From Polaribacter sp. (lineage in GTDB: Bacteria > Bacteroidota > Bacteroidia > Flavobacteriales > Flavobacteriaceae), in assembly GCA_029238315.1 (NCBI GenBank), contig JAQWGI010000008.1:1-64000 (forward strand): a stretch of DNA of 64,000 bases, read 5' to 3'. Below, one piece after another: positions 56,247 to 64,000 of this stretch; position 1 is the stretch's first letter; every line of letters begins with the position of its first letter. Both the position numbers and the translations under genes were made by a program. The notes beneath the pieces were generated by a model, which made no database searches, had not been told where the DNA came from, and saw only the letters and a program-made list of their open reading frames with translations.

Positions 56247-59200
56247 ATGTTAAAAAATATTATACAATTCAGTTTAAAGAATAAATTAATAATTCTATTA
56301 GGAACAATTTTTATTGTCTGTTTAGGAGTATTTTCTTTAACACAAATACCTATTGGTGCTGTACCAGACATTACCAATAACCAAGTACAAGTAATTACCA
56401 CGTCTCGTAATTTATCTACGCAAGATGTAGAACAGTTTATAACGTATCCGGTAGAATTAGAAATGGCAAATTTACCTGGTGTAACTGAAATTAGATCTGT
56501 TTCAAAATTTGGCTTATCAGTTGTAACCATTGTTTTTGAAGACGATTTAGGAACCTATTTACCAAGACAATTAATTGCAGAAAAATTAAAATCAGCTTCA
56601 GAAAAAATTCCTAAAGGATTTGGTACGCCAGAAATGGGACCAATTACAACCGGTTTAGGAGAAATTTATCAATACATTTTAGATGTACAACCTGGTTTTG
56701 AAAATAAGTACACCACAACAGAGTTACGTACAATTCAAGATTGGATTGTTAAACGTCAATTATCAGGAATTCCCGGTGTTGTAGAAGTAAATACTTGGGG
56801 AGGATTTTTAAAACAATATGAAGTTGCCATCGATCCGCAAAAGCTAAACGCGATGAACATTTCTGTTTCTGAAATTTATAATGCTTTAGAAAAAAACAAT
56901 AGCGTTGCTGGTGGAGGATATATTGAAAAAACTAATAAAACTTTTTTCATTAGAGGTGAAGGCTTAATTACTTCACTAGAAGACATTAATAATATTGTTG
57001 TAAAAAATGATGAAATCCCTGTTTTTATAAAAGATATTGCAACTGTTGGTTTTGGAAGCGCAACACGTTTTGGAGCAATTACCGGAAATGGACAAGGAGA
57101 AAAAGTTCTTGGTCAAATTATGATGCTAAAAGACGGAAACTCTAAACAAGTTATTGACGCTGTTAAAGAACGAGTAGCATCTATTCAAAACACATTGCCA
57201 GAAGGTGTTTACATCAATGGCTTTTTAGAAAGAAGTGAATTAATTGATAAAACTACTTTTACAGTTTCAGAAAATTTAATCTTGGGATCGCTAATTGTAA
57301 TCTTTGTTGTGGTGCTATTACTTGGAAATATACGTTCTGGTTTAGTAGTTGCTTCTGTTATTCCGCTAAGTTTATTATTTGCCATTTCGTTTATGAATAT
57401 TTTCGGAATCGATGCAAATTTAATGAGTTTAGGAGCTATTGATTTTGGGATTATTATTGACGGAGCAGTAATTATTGTAGAATATATTGCATTTCAAATA
57501 ACTGCGCAAAGTGCAAAAATAAAATCGCTTTCAAAAGAAAACCAACAAGCAGATATTGATACCATAACATTAAAAAGTTCTTCAAAAATGATGAACTCAG
57601 CAATTTTTGGTCAATTAATTATTCTCATCGTTTTTATTCCAATTTTATCGTTAAGTGGCGTTGAAGGAAAGATGTTTAAACCAATGGCATTAACTTTTAG
57701 TTTTGCTTTAATTGGAGCAATGCTGTTGTGTTTAACGTATGTTCCAGTAATTTCATCACTATTTTTAAAACCAACCATTCAAAGCTCTAAAAACATTTCT
57801 GTTCGTTTAATGAACTTTTTAAACAAAGGGTACAGCCCTATTATAAATTGGGCTTTATTAAATAAACGAATTGTAATATCACTTTCTTTAGTGCTTTTGG
57901 TTTCTAGCTTTTGGTTGTTTAGTAAAATGGGCGGTGAATTTGTTCCAACTTTAGATGAAGGGGATTTTGTGATTCAACCTGTTTTAAAAACAGGAACCTC
58001 TTTAAGTAAAACGATTGAAATAACTACAGAAATTGAACAAATTTTATTAGATAATTTCCCAGAAGTAGTGCAAGTTGTGAGTAGAATTGGAGCCGCAGAA
58101 GTCCCAACAGATCCAATGTCTATGGAAGAAAGTGATGTAATCATTAAATTAAAACCTAAAAAAGAATGGACTTCTGCTTCCAGTAAAGATGAATTAGCAG
58201 ATAAATTTAAACAAGCTCTTGCTGTAATTCCTGGAATGGAAGTTGAATTTACACAACCTATTGAAATGAGGTTTAACGAATTAATAACTGGAGTTAGAGC
58301 TGATGTTGCCATAAAAATATTTGGAGAAGACTTAACCATTTTGGCAAATAAAGCTGATGAAATTAAATTACTTATTGAAAATGTAGAAGGCGCATCAGAT
58401 ATTATTATTGAGAAAGTTCAAGGATTACCACAAATGAGTGTTGCTTATGACAGACGTAAAATTGCGCGTTATGGTTTAAATATTTTAGACTTAAATCAAT
58501 TGATTTCTATGGGATTTGCTGGAGGAACAGTTGGTAGTGTTTTTGAAGGAGAAAAAAGGTTTGATCTTGTAATTCGCTTAGGAGATAAACAGCGGAAAAA
58601 TTTAGAAAGTCTTCAGAATTTATATGTTGATACACCAAGTGGAGCTAAAATTCCTTTGAGTGAATTAGCAGAAATAAAATACACAACTGGACCTGCAAAA
58701 ATTTCTAGAGATGACACAAAACGCAGAGTTGTTGTAGGAATAAATGTAAGAAATAGAGATTTACAATCTGTTGTAAATGATGTACAGAAAATTATTGATG
58801 ACAAACTTAAACTTCCTGCAGGATATAGAATTACGTATGGTGGACAGTTTGAAAACCTACAAAGTGCAAAAGCAAGACTTATGGTTGCGGTTCCTGTTGC
58901 ATTGATACTAATTTTTATTTTATTGTACTTTGCTTTTGGGTCTGTAAAAGAAGCTTTAATGGTATATTCTGCCATTCCGCTTTCTGCTGTTGGTGGTATT
59001 TTATTGCTCTGGATGCGTGATTTACCTTTTAGTATTTCTGCTGGAGTTGGTTTTATTGCACTATTTGGAATCGCTGTTCTAAACGGAATTGTATTAATAG
59101 AGCACTTTAAGGAATTAAAAAAACAAGGAATGGGTAATATTGAAGAGCTTATAAAACGTGGAACCAAAGAACGATTACGTCCTGTTTTGCTAACAGCAGC

Positions 59201-60560
59201 AGCAGCCGCTTTAGGTTTTTTACCAATGGCAATATCAACAAATGCTGGTGCAGAGGTACAACGTCCTTTAGCTACAGTTGTTATTGGTGGATTAGTTTCT
59301 GCAACCATTTTAACATTAATTGTGTTGCCTGTTTTATATGCCTGGTTTGAAGAAAAAAGAAAACTAAAAATGAAGAAAAAAGGAATCATTTCTATTATAG
59401 TTATTTTGTTGTCAACGTCATTAAACGCACAACAAAATCCATTAACAGTTCTTCAAACAGTAGATCTTGCAATTCAAAATAACACAAATTTAAAGGCGAT
59501 GTCTTTAAAGGTTGATAAAGCAAAAATTCTTGTTAGAAGTGCTTTTAGTTTTGATAAAACAGCTGTTTATTATAATTATGACGAAAACAACTTAGATCAA
59601 AATAATAATCCTATTAAAACATTTGGAATTTCACAAGATTTTAAATTCCCTACAGTTTATTTTGCCAATAAAAAAGTAAATGAAGCTCATTATAAAGTGG
59701 AGCAATCAAATTATAAAATAGAATTAAACAATCTAAAAAGAGATGTATATCTAAATTACTATCAATTAAACTACACTAAGAACAAAGTAAAAGTATATCA
59801 GGCTTTAGATAGTTTATACAAAGTATTTGCAAAAGCCGCTTCTCGTCGATTTGAGTTGGGAGAAACTAACTATTTGGAGTTGATTACTGCGAAGTCAAAA
59901 CGAAAACAGATAGAAACACTCTACAAACAAACTAAACAAGAAGGTATTTTAGCCAAAGAAGAATTAAAAAAAGTGGTGCAAGTAGATGAGTTATCCATTT
60001 TAGATAACCCACTGATTAAGTTAAAATTAGAAACTATTTCTCTTAATAATAATTCCGGATTACTTTATTTTAAAGAGTCAGAATCCTATTACCAAGCATT
60101 GTATAAATTAGAAAAGAAAAGCTTACTTCCAGATGTTAGTTTTGAGTATTTTAGAGGGGGAAGTAATCCACAGAAGAACTTTTTAAATGGATATCAAATT
60201 GGAATAAAAATTCCTTTATTATTTAGCGGAAATTTTTCTAAAATAAAAGCTTCAAAAATTGCGCTTCAAATAATTGATGAACAAAAAAAGAACTATCAAG
60301 CTAAGTTATCAGCAGAACAAAATATATTAATGGCTAAACTTCAGCAATACACAGAAGCTATTAATTATTACGAAAATCAAGGAGAAAAATTATCTCAAGA
60401 GATTATTAAAACTGCAAATCGTTCATTTAAAGAAGGGGAAATTGATTTCTTTCAATACATCCAAAGCTTAGAAAACGCTAAAGACATTGAACTAATTTAT
60501 CTTGATAATCTCAACAAATACAATCAAACAATCATTGCAATTAATTATATAATTTTATAA
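56247..60560 (+). CDS. CusA/CzcA heavy-metal RND transporter fused to a TolC-like outer-membrane factor
   Basis: 1437 residues. Residues 1-1041 are a complete heavy-metal RND pump: first helix, IGAVPDITNNQVQVITTSRN, TM4 with DFGIIIDGAVIIVEY, and porter and docking domains. From residue 1042 (an internal ATG at 59370) a typical signal peptide (MKKKGIISIIVILLSTSLNA) starts a TolC-like region (to 1437) with helical hairpins. The RND C-terminus is cytoplasmic, so the signal helix could carry the TolC part out, with possible cleavage. Similar fusions are known in Flavobacteriia. The adaptor gene follows after 13 bp. The metal (Cu/Ag or Zn/Co/Cd) cannot be fixed. Confidence 0.92.
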   Translation: MLKNIIQFSLKNKLIILLGTIFIVCLGVFSLTQIPIGAVPDITNNQVQVITTSRNLSTQDVEQFITYPVELEMANLPGVTEIRSVSKFGLSVVTIVFEDDLGTYLPRQLIAEKLKSASEKIPKGFGTPEMGPITTGLGEIYQYILDVQPGFENKYTTTELRTIQDWIVKRQLSGIPGVVEVNTWGGFLKQYEVAIDPQKLNAMNISVSEIYNALEKNNSVAGGGYIEKTNKTFFIRGEGLITSLEDINNIVVKNDEIPVFIKDIATVGFGSATRFGAITGNGQGEKVLGQIMMLKDGNSKQVIDAVKERVASIQNTLPEGVYINGFLERSELIDKTTFTVSENLILGSLIVIFVVVLLLGNIRSGLVVASVIPLSLLFAISFMNIFGIDANLMSLGAIDFGIIIDGAVIIVEYIAFQITAQSAKIKSLSKENQQADIDTITLKSSSKMMNSAIFGQLIILIVFIPILSLSGVEGKMFKPMALTFSFALIGAMLLCLTYVPVISSLFLKPTIQSSKNISVRLMNFLNKGYSPIINWALLNKRIVISLSLVLLVSSFWLFSKMGGEFVPTLDEGDFVIQPVLKTGTSLSKTIEITTEIEQILLDNFPEVVQVVSRIGAAEVPTDPMSMEESDVIIKLKPKKEWTSASSKDELADKFKQALAVIPGMEVEFTQPIEMRFNELITGVRADVAIKIFGEDLTILANKADEIKLLIENVEGASDIIIEKVQGLPQMSVAYDRRKIARYGLNILDLNQLISMGFAGGTVGSVFEGEKRFDLVIRLGDKQRKNLESLQNLYVDTPSGAKIPLSELAEIKYTTGPAKISRDDTKRRVVVGINVRNRDLQSVVNDVQKIIDDKLKLPAGYRITYGGQFENLQSAKARLMVAVPVALILIFILLYFAFGSVKEALMVYSAIPLSAVGGILLLWMRDLPFSISAGVGFIALFGIAVLNGIVLIEHFKELKKQGMGNIEELIKRGTKERLRPVLLTAAAAALGFLPMAISTNAGAEVQRPLATVVIGGLVSATILTLIVLPVLYAWFEEKRKLKMKKKGIISIIVILLSTSLNAQQNPLTVLQTVDLAIQNNTNLKAMSLKVDKAKILVRSAFSFDKTAVYYNYDENNLDQNNNPIKTFGISQDFKFPTVYFANKKVNEAHYKVEQSNYKIELNNLKRDVYLNYYQLNYTKNKVKVYQALDSLYKVFAKAASRRFELGETNYLELITAKSKRKQIETLYKQTKQEGILAKEELKKVVQVDELSILDNPLIKLKLETISLNNNSGLLYFKESESYYQALYKLEKKSLLPDVSFEYFRGGSNPQKNFLNGYQIGIKIPLLFSGNFSKIKASKIALQIIDEQKKNYQAKLSAEQNILMAKLQQYTEAINYYENQGEKLSQEIIKTANRSFKEGEIDFFQYIQSLENAKDIELIYLDNLNKYNQTIIAINYIIL

Positions 60561-60573
60561 AATACACTAAAAA

Positions 60574-61704
60574 ATGAAAAACATATATAAACTATTTATT
60601 TTCATGGTAATTGCAGCTTGTGGAAGTGCTGAAGAAAATAAAACGGAAACAGTTCAAGAAGAAAATACAAATGAAATTGCAATCACTAAACAGCAGTTTG
60701 AGAATCAAAAGATAGAATTAAAAGAACTTACGAATCATACTTTTAACAAGAGTATACGCTCCACAGGTTTTGTAGATTCTCCTCCAGAAAACAGAGCAAA
60801 TGTTAGCACTTTTGTAGGTGGATATGTTAAAAAAACACCCCTATTAATTGGCGATAAAGTAAAAAAAGGACAATTAGTAGTGGTTTTAGAAAACACAGAA
60901 TTTATTGAAATACAGCAAGAATATCTAGAGATTTCTGAAAAAATAAGTTACTTGAAATCAGAATTTGAAAGACAAGAAACCTTATATAATGAAAAAATTG
61001 CTTCCGAAAAAAACTTTCTAAAAGCTAAAAGTACTTATAAAAGTTCTTTAGCGATTTATAACGGACTTCGTAAAAAATTGAAAATGATGAATATTGACTT
61101 TGTTAATTTAGAGCAAGGAAACATTTCATCAACCATAAATATTTATGCCCCGATTGGCGGTTCTGTGACAAAAATAAATGTAAGTACTGGAGATTATGTT
61201 TCTTCAACTAGCTCCATTTTAGAAATAATAAATACAACAGATCATATTCATTTAGAATTATTAGTTTTTGAAAAAGATGTTCTAAAAATTAAAGAAGGTC
61301 AGAAAATAAAATTCAATATTCCAGAAGCCTCTAATCAAAGTTTTAATGCAGAAGTACATTTAATAGGAACTTCTATTGATGAAAAAAGTAGAACTGTAAA
61401 AGTTCATGGACATCTTGAAAACGAAAAAACTAATTTCATAACGGGTATGTTTGTGAATGCTGAGATAATCATCAACAAAAAAACGAGTAAATCTTTACCA
61501 AAGGAAGCAGTAATAGAAGTAGATAGCAACTTTTTTGTTTTAGTTTTAAAAAGTATAAAAGAAGGCATTTATACTTTTGAAAAAGTAAAAATAACAATTG
61601 GAGAAAGCAATGAATCTTATGTTGAAATTATAAATTCAATTGACTTCACTAATAAACAAATAGCAGTAAAAGGCGTTTACATGCTGGTTTCAGAAAGTAA
61701 ATAA
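60574..61704 (+). CDS. RND efflux periplasmic adaptor subunit, lipoprotein
   Basis: 376 residues. A lipoprotein signal has Cys at IAACGSAE. The HlyD/CusB-type fold is seen: RSTGFVDSPPENRANVSTFVGGYV and LLIGDKVKKGQLVVVLENTEF (first lipoyl half), a coiled-coil hairpin (about 108-160), IYAPIGGSVTKINVSTGDYV (second half), and a beta-barrel and membrane-proximal domain. It bridges the RND pump and the outer-membrane factor across the periplasm. It belongs to the 55787-61704 operon. Confidence 0.94.
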   Translation: MKNIYKLFIFMVIAACGSAEENKTETVQEENTNEIAITKQQFENQKIELKELTNHTFNKSIRSTGFVDSPPENRANVSTFVGGYVKKTPLLIGDKVKKGQLVVVLENTEFIEIQQEYLEISEKISYLKSEFERQETLYNEKIASEKNFLKAKSTYKSSLAIYNGLRKKLKMMNIDFVNLEQGNISSTINIYAPIGGSVTKINVSTGDYVSSTSSILEIINTTDHIHLELLVFEKDVLKIKEGQKIKFNIPEASNQSFNAEVHLIGTSIDEKSRTVKVHGHLENEKTNFITGMFVNAEIIINKKTSKSLPKEAVIEVDSNFFVLVLKSIKEGIYTFEKVKITIGESNESYVEIINSIDFTNKQIAVKGVYMLVSESK

Positions 61705-61820
61705 AAGCTTTGACGCCCATTTTAGGTCATCATTTAACCATTGAGAGTAATCTCATCGTATCTGGAGAAAACTCTAAAGCCATGTATAAAAGAGCTATTC
61801 GATTACGCGCCTATTTTTAA
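61701..61820 (+). pseudogene. Short 3' coding remnant of an unknown gene
   Basis: After the adaptor stop, another frame is open from 61701 to the TAA at 61818-61820 and reads IKALTPILGHHLTIESNLIV, then SGENSKAMYKRAIRLRAYF. It has no start codon of its own and looks like the conserved C-terminus of a protein rather than random intergenic sequence. The parent family is not recognised. Confidence 0.4.
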
Positions 61821-61853
61821 CGATATAATCTACAAATTCTACATATTTTAAAC

Positions 61854-61861
61854 TAGATTTG
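61854..61861 (+). promoter_or_regulatory. -7 box of the 61894 gene
   Basis: TAGATTTG, 32 nt before the ATG. Confidence 0.4.
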
Positions 61862-61893
61862 TTTTTTAATTTTTAATAAACCCTACTAAAGTT

Positions 61894-62457
61894 ATGAAAA
61901 AACTAACATTATTTATTCTATTAATATCCGTTTCAATAAGTTCATTTTCTCAAGAAACAGCGATTGAAACTGAACAAAAAAAGCACGAAGTAAAAATTAA
62001 CAGTATCAGTCTCATTGGATTTAGTTGGTTAGATATTTCTTACGAGTATTTAATTAATAATGAATCTTCCTTTGGTATTGCTGGTTTAATTAGCTTTAAT
62101 AATGACGAAAGTCTAGACACCTATAAAACATATTCTATAACCCCATATTATAGACGTTATTTTTCAAAAAAATATGCACAAGGTTTTTTTATTGAAGGGT
62201 TCGGGATGTTAAATGGATACAAAGAAAACAAGTATTTATATTACGATTATATTGGACTACCCTTATCGCAACATCCTAGAAAAACAGCTACAAATTTTGC
62301 GCTTGGAGTTACTGCAGGAGCTAAATTTGTGAGTCCGAATGGATTTGTTGTCGAATTTTATTTTGGAATAGGAAGAAATCTTTTTAGAAATTTTGATTAT
62401 GGATTGAATGATAGAATTGTAGGAAGAGGTGGTGTTTCTTTGGGATACAGATTTTAA
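61894..62457 (+). CDS. Outer-membrane beta-barrel protein, DUF3575-like, copy 1
   Basis: 187 residues. A signal peptide ends near SSFSQ. The mature part has strands ISYEYLINNESSFGIAG, ITPYYRRYFSKKYAQGFFIEGFGML and VTAGAKFVSPNGFVVEFYFGIGRNLF, and ends GYRF with a C-terminal Phe. This matches small DUF3575-like barrels. It shares layout with the next gene (YEK/YEY strand, TPFFRHYF or TPYYRRYF, IGRNLF or VGRNLF), so the two are paralogues. Function unknown. Confidence 0.75.
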   Translation: MKKLTLFILLISVSISSFSQETAIETEQKKHEVKINSISLIGFSWLDISYEYLINNESSFGIAGLISFNNDESLDTYKTYSITPYYRRYFSKKYAQGFFIEGFGMLNGYKENKYLYYDYIGLPLSQHPRKTATNFALGVTAGAKFVSPNGFVVEFYFGIGRNLFRNFDYGLNDRIVGRGGVSLGYRF

Positions 62458-62489
62458 TATCGCTAAAAAAGCATTAAATTTACACTTCA

Positions 62490-62497
62490 TATATTTG
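62490..62497 (+). promoter_or_regulatory. Possible -7 box of the 62540 gene
   Basis: TATATTTG, 42 nt before the ATG. It sits inside a small hairpin (ACTTCA/TGAAGT). Confidence 0.35.
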
Positions 62498-62539
62498 AAG
62501 TAATTCACATATGTTATAAAAAACTATTAAATAAAAAAA

Positions 62540-63040
62540 ATGAAAAAGTTTCTTTTACTTATTGTTATAAGCACTGCTTCTTTTACACAAGCACAGCAAG
62601 AAATTAAATTAGATATTTTTGATGCATTGGCATTAAGAACTGTAGAAATTTCTTATGAAAAATACATCGACGAAACCTCTTCTTTTGGTTTATCGGTTTT
62701 GTTTAACTTCGAAACAGGGAGTACCGATTTTAAATACAACGAAAAAAGAGCGTTGACTCCCTTTTTTCGTCATTATTTTACCTATGAAAATAATTGGAAC
62801 GTATTTGGAGAAGGTTTCTTCAGTTTAAACTTTGGAGAAAACGAGTACCAATGGATTAATGGCCCCAACACTTATGAAGATTACACAGATGGTGCTCTAG
62901 GTGTTGCTGGCGGAATGAAATATATTTCTGATGGTGGATTTACAATTGATTTTTATGTAGGTGTTGGTCGTAATTTATTTAACAGTAATTCTCCTGCAGT
63001 TGTACCAAGGGCCGGCTTAAATGTTGGCTGGAGGTTTTAA
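62540..63040 (+). CDS. Outer-membrane beta-barrel protein, DUF3575-like, copy 2
   Basis: 166 residues. A signal peptide ends near TQAQQ. Strand pattern ALRTVEISYEKYIDETSSFGLSV-like, ALTPFFRHYFTYENNWNVFGEG, GVAGGMKYISDGGFTIDFYVGVGRNLF and C-terminal WRF. It is a paralogue of the preceding gene, 82 bp away. A bidirectional terminator separates it from glyS. Confidence 0.75.
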   Translation: MKKFLLLIVISTASFTQAQQEIKLDIFDALALRTVEISYEKYIDETSSFGLSVLFNFETGSTDFKYNEKRALTPFFRHYFTYENNWNVFGEGFFSLNFGENEYQWINGPNTYEDYTDGALGVAGGMKYISDGGFTIDFYVGVGRNLFNSNSPAVVPRAGLNVGWRF

Positions 63041-63062
63041 AAATTTTCAACTTTAAAACATA

Positions 63063-63114
63063 AAAAAACCACATCTTTATGCTGAATTTATTTCAGTAAC
63101 AGATGTGGTTTTTT
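63063..63114. terminator. Bidirectional terminator before glyS
   Basis: AAAAAACCACATCT (63063-63076) and AGATGTGGTTTTTT (63101-63114) form a 14-bp stem. The loop contains a smaller CTGAA/TTCAG hairpin. It sits between convergent genes. Confidence 0.85.
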
Positions 63115-63152
63115 ATTTATTAAGATACTGAAACAAGTTCCGTATAACTTCG

Positions 63153-64000
63153 TTACATTTTTTGCAACCACGTTTTTACGTCAACTTCTGCTTTTATTAT
63201 TTCTTTTAATTCAGCTATAGCAACACGCTTTTGCTCCATTGTATCTCTGTGTCTGATCGTAACTGTTTGATCCTCTATTGTTTGATGATCTACAGTAATA
63301 CAAAATGGCGTTCCGTTTGCATCTTGCCTTCTATAACGTTTTCCAACAGCATCTTTTTCATCGTAAAAAACGTTGAAATCCCATTTTAAATCATTTAAAA
63401 TTTCACGAGCAACTTCTGGCAAACCATCTTTTTTAACCAACGGTAAAACTGCTGCTTTAAAAGGTGCTAAAACTGCTGGCAATTTTAAAACCGTTCTTGT
63501 AGTTCCGTTTTCTAACGCTTCTTCTTGTAAAGAATTTGAAAAAACAGCTAAAAACATTCTATCTAAACCTATAGAAGTTTCTACAACAAATGGCGTGTAA
63601 CTTTTATTTTCTTCGTGATCAAAATATTGTAATTTCTTACCTGAGTACTCTTCGTGTGCTTTTAAATCGAAATCTGTTCTGGAGTGAATACCTTCTAACT
63701 CTTTAAATCCGAAAGGAAACTTAAACTCAATATCCGAAGCTGCATCGGCATAATGAGCTAATTTTTCATGATCATGAAAGCGATAATTATCAGCGCCCAT
63801 TCCTAAAGATAAATGCCATTTCATTCTGGTTTCTTTCCAATTTGTATACCATTCTTTTTGAGTTCCTGGTTTTACAAAAAACTGCAATTCCATTTGTTCA
63901 AATTCGCGCATTCTAAAAATAAACTGCCTTGCAACAATTTCATTTCTAAAGGCTTTACCGGTTTGTGCAATTCCAAACGGAATTTTCATTCGTCCCGTTT
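63153..64000 (-). CDS. glyS: Glycine--tRNA ligase (partial, 5' end outside window)
   Basis: The frame is open from the right edge to the stop at 63153, giving about 282 C-terminal residues of the single-chain (alpha2, eukaryote-like) class II glycyl-tRNA synthetase. Motif 2 region FRNEIVARQFIFRMREFEQMELQFF, the motif 3 region GLDRMFLAVF and a C-terminal anticodon-binding domain (LAPFKAAVLPLVKKDGL...GTPFCITVDHQTIED..VTIRHRDTMEQKRV) are present. It charges tRNA-Gly. An internal ATG at 63987-63989 is not the true start, because family sequence continues upstream of it. Confidence 0.95.
   Translation of the reverse strand, partial: TGRMKIPFGIAQTGKAFRNEIVARQFIFRMREFEQMELQFFVKPGTQKEWYTNWKETRMKWHLSLGMGADNYRFHDHEKLAHYADAASDIEFKFPFGFKELEGIHSRTDFDLKAHEEYSGKKLQYFDHEENKSYTPFVVETSIGLDRMFLAVFSNSLQEEALENGTTRTVLKLPAVLAPFKAAVLPLVKKDGLPEVAREILNDLKWDFNVFYDEKDAVGKRYRRQDANGTPFCITVDHQTIEDQTVTIRHRDTMEQKRVAIAELKEIIKAEVDVKTWLQKM

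Noticed and set aside
58613-59389. Long frame (258 codons) antisense to the metal pump
   Set aside because: It lies fully inside the well-supported RND gene, and its composition is that of the reverse strand of a membrane protein.

Overview
The window is low-GC, AT-rich DNA from a member of the Bacteroidota, most likely a marine Flavobacteriaceae (Polaribacter/Tenacibaculum-like; the genus is inference). The evidence is: type IX secretion (T9SS) C-terminal sorting domains; many TAnnTTTG -7 promoter boxes with no Shine-Dalgarno pattern; a six-gene Na+-translocating NADH:quinone reductase operon; GSCFA, DUF5103 and DUF3667-type proteins; and several secreted proteins that begin with the flavobacterial 'VGIGTTNP' N-terminus.

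Layout. 1-3.3 kb is an accessory junction: a three-gene minus-strand surface-protein operon (one gene runs off the left edge and carries phage tail-fibre-like 40-residue repeats) abuts a 5'-truncated tyrosine integrase. About 115 bp beyond the integrase is the 5' half of an initiator tRNA gene, with a well-formed promoter, cut at the anticodon loop. 3.3-12.6 kb is a secreted-protein island: a TlpA-like thioredoxin, four tandem FISUMP-domain paralogues with 0, 2, 2 and 1 copies of an internal ~70-residue repeat, a 57-residue peptide gene too short for most gene finders, and a large T9SS cargo. Divergent from these is a PqqD-like/HPr-kinase-like protein. This peptide plus kinase pair is the best candidate here for an undescribed system.

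12.7-31.3 kb is core genome: era, der, a LemA/TPM-domain operon, a MerR regulator with an M23 peptidase, alaS with a hairpin in its leader, a GSCFA protein, a rhodanese, a long aromatic amino acid hydroxylase, gpmI with a thioredoxin-like partner, map with a methyltransferase, apbE, an OmpA lipoprotein and a small conserved protein. 31.3-38.9 kb holds a DEAD-box helicase and nqrABCDEF. ApbE supplies the covalent FMN for NqrB and NqrC, and both FMN-Thr motifs are visible.

39-52.3 kb continues with DUF5103, apaG, DUF3667, pruA, an M16 protease, a DUF998-like protein, rsmG, a fatty acid desaturase, an aminotransferase, a retropepsin-like protease, tatD and ogt. The ogt gene carries a dispersed-repeat-like segment in frame. 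52.3-61.7 kb contains a large outer-membrane protein and a metal-efflux operon in which CusA/CzcA is fused to a TolC-like domain. The right end has a short coding remnant, two paralogous beta-barrel proteins and the start-truncated 3' part of glyS. Rho-independent terminators, several sharing one stem sequence, separate many units. No rRNA, intact tRNA, CRISPR array or complete insertion sequence was seen.
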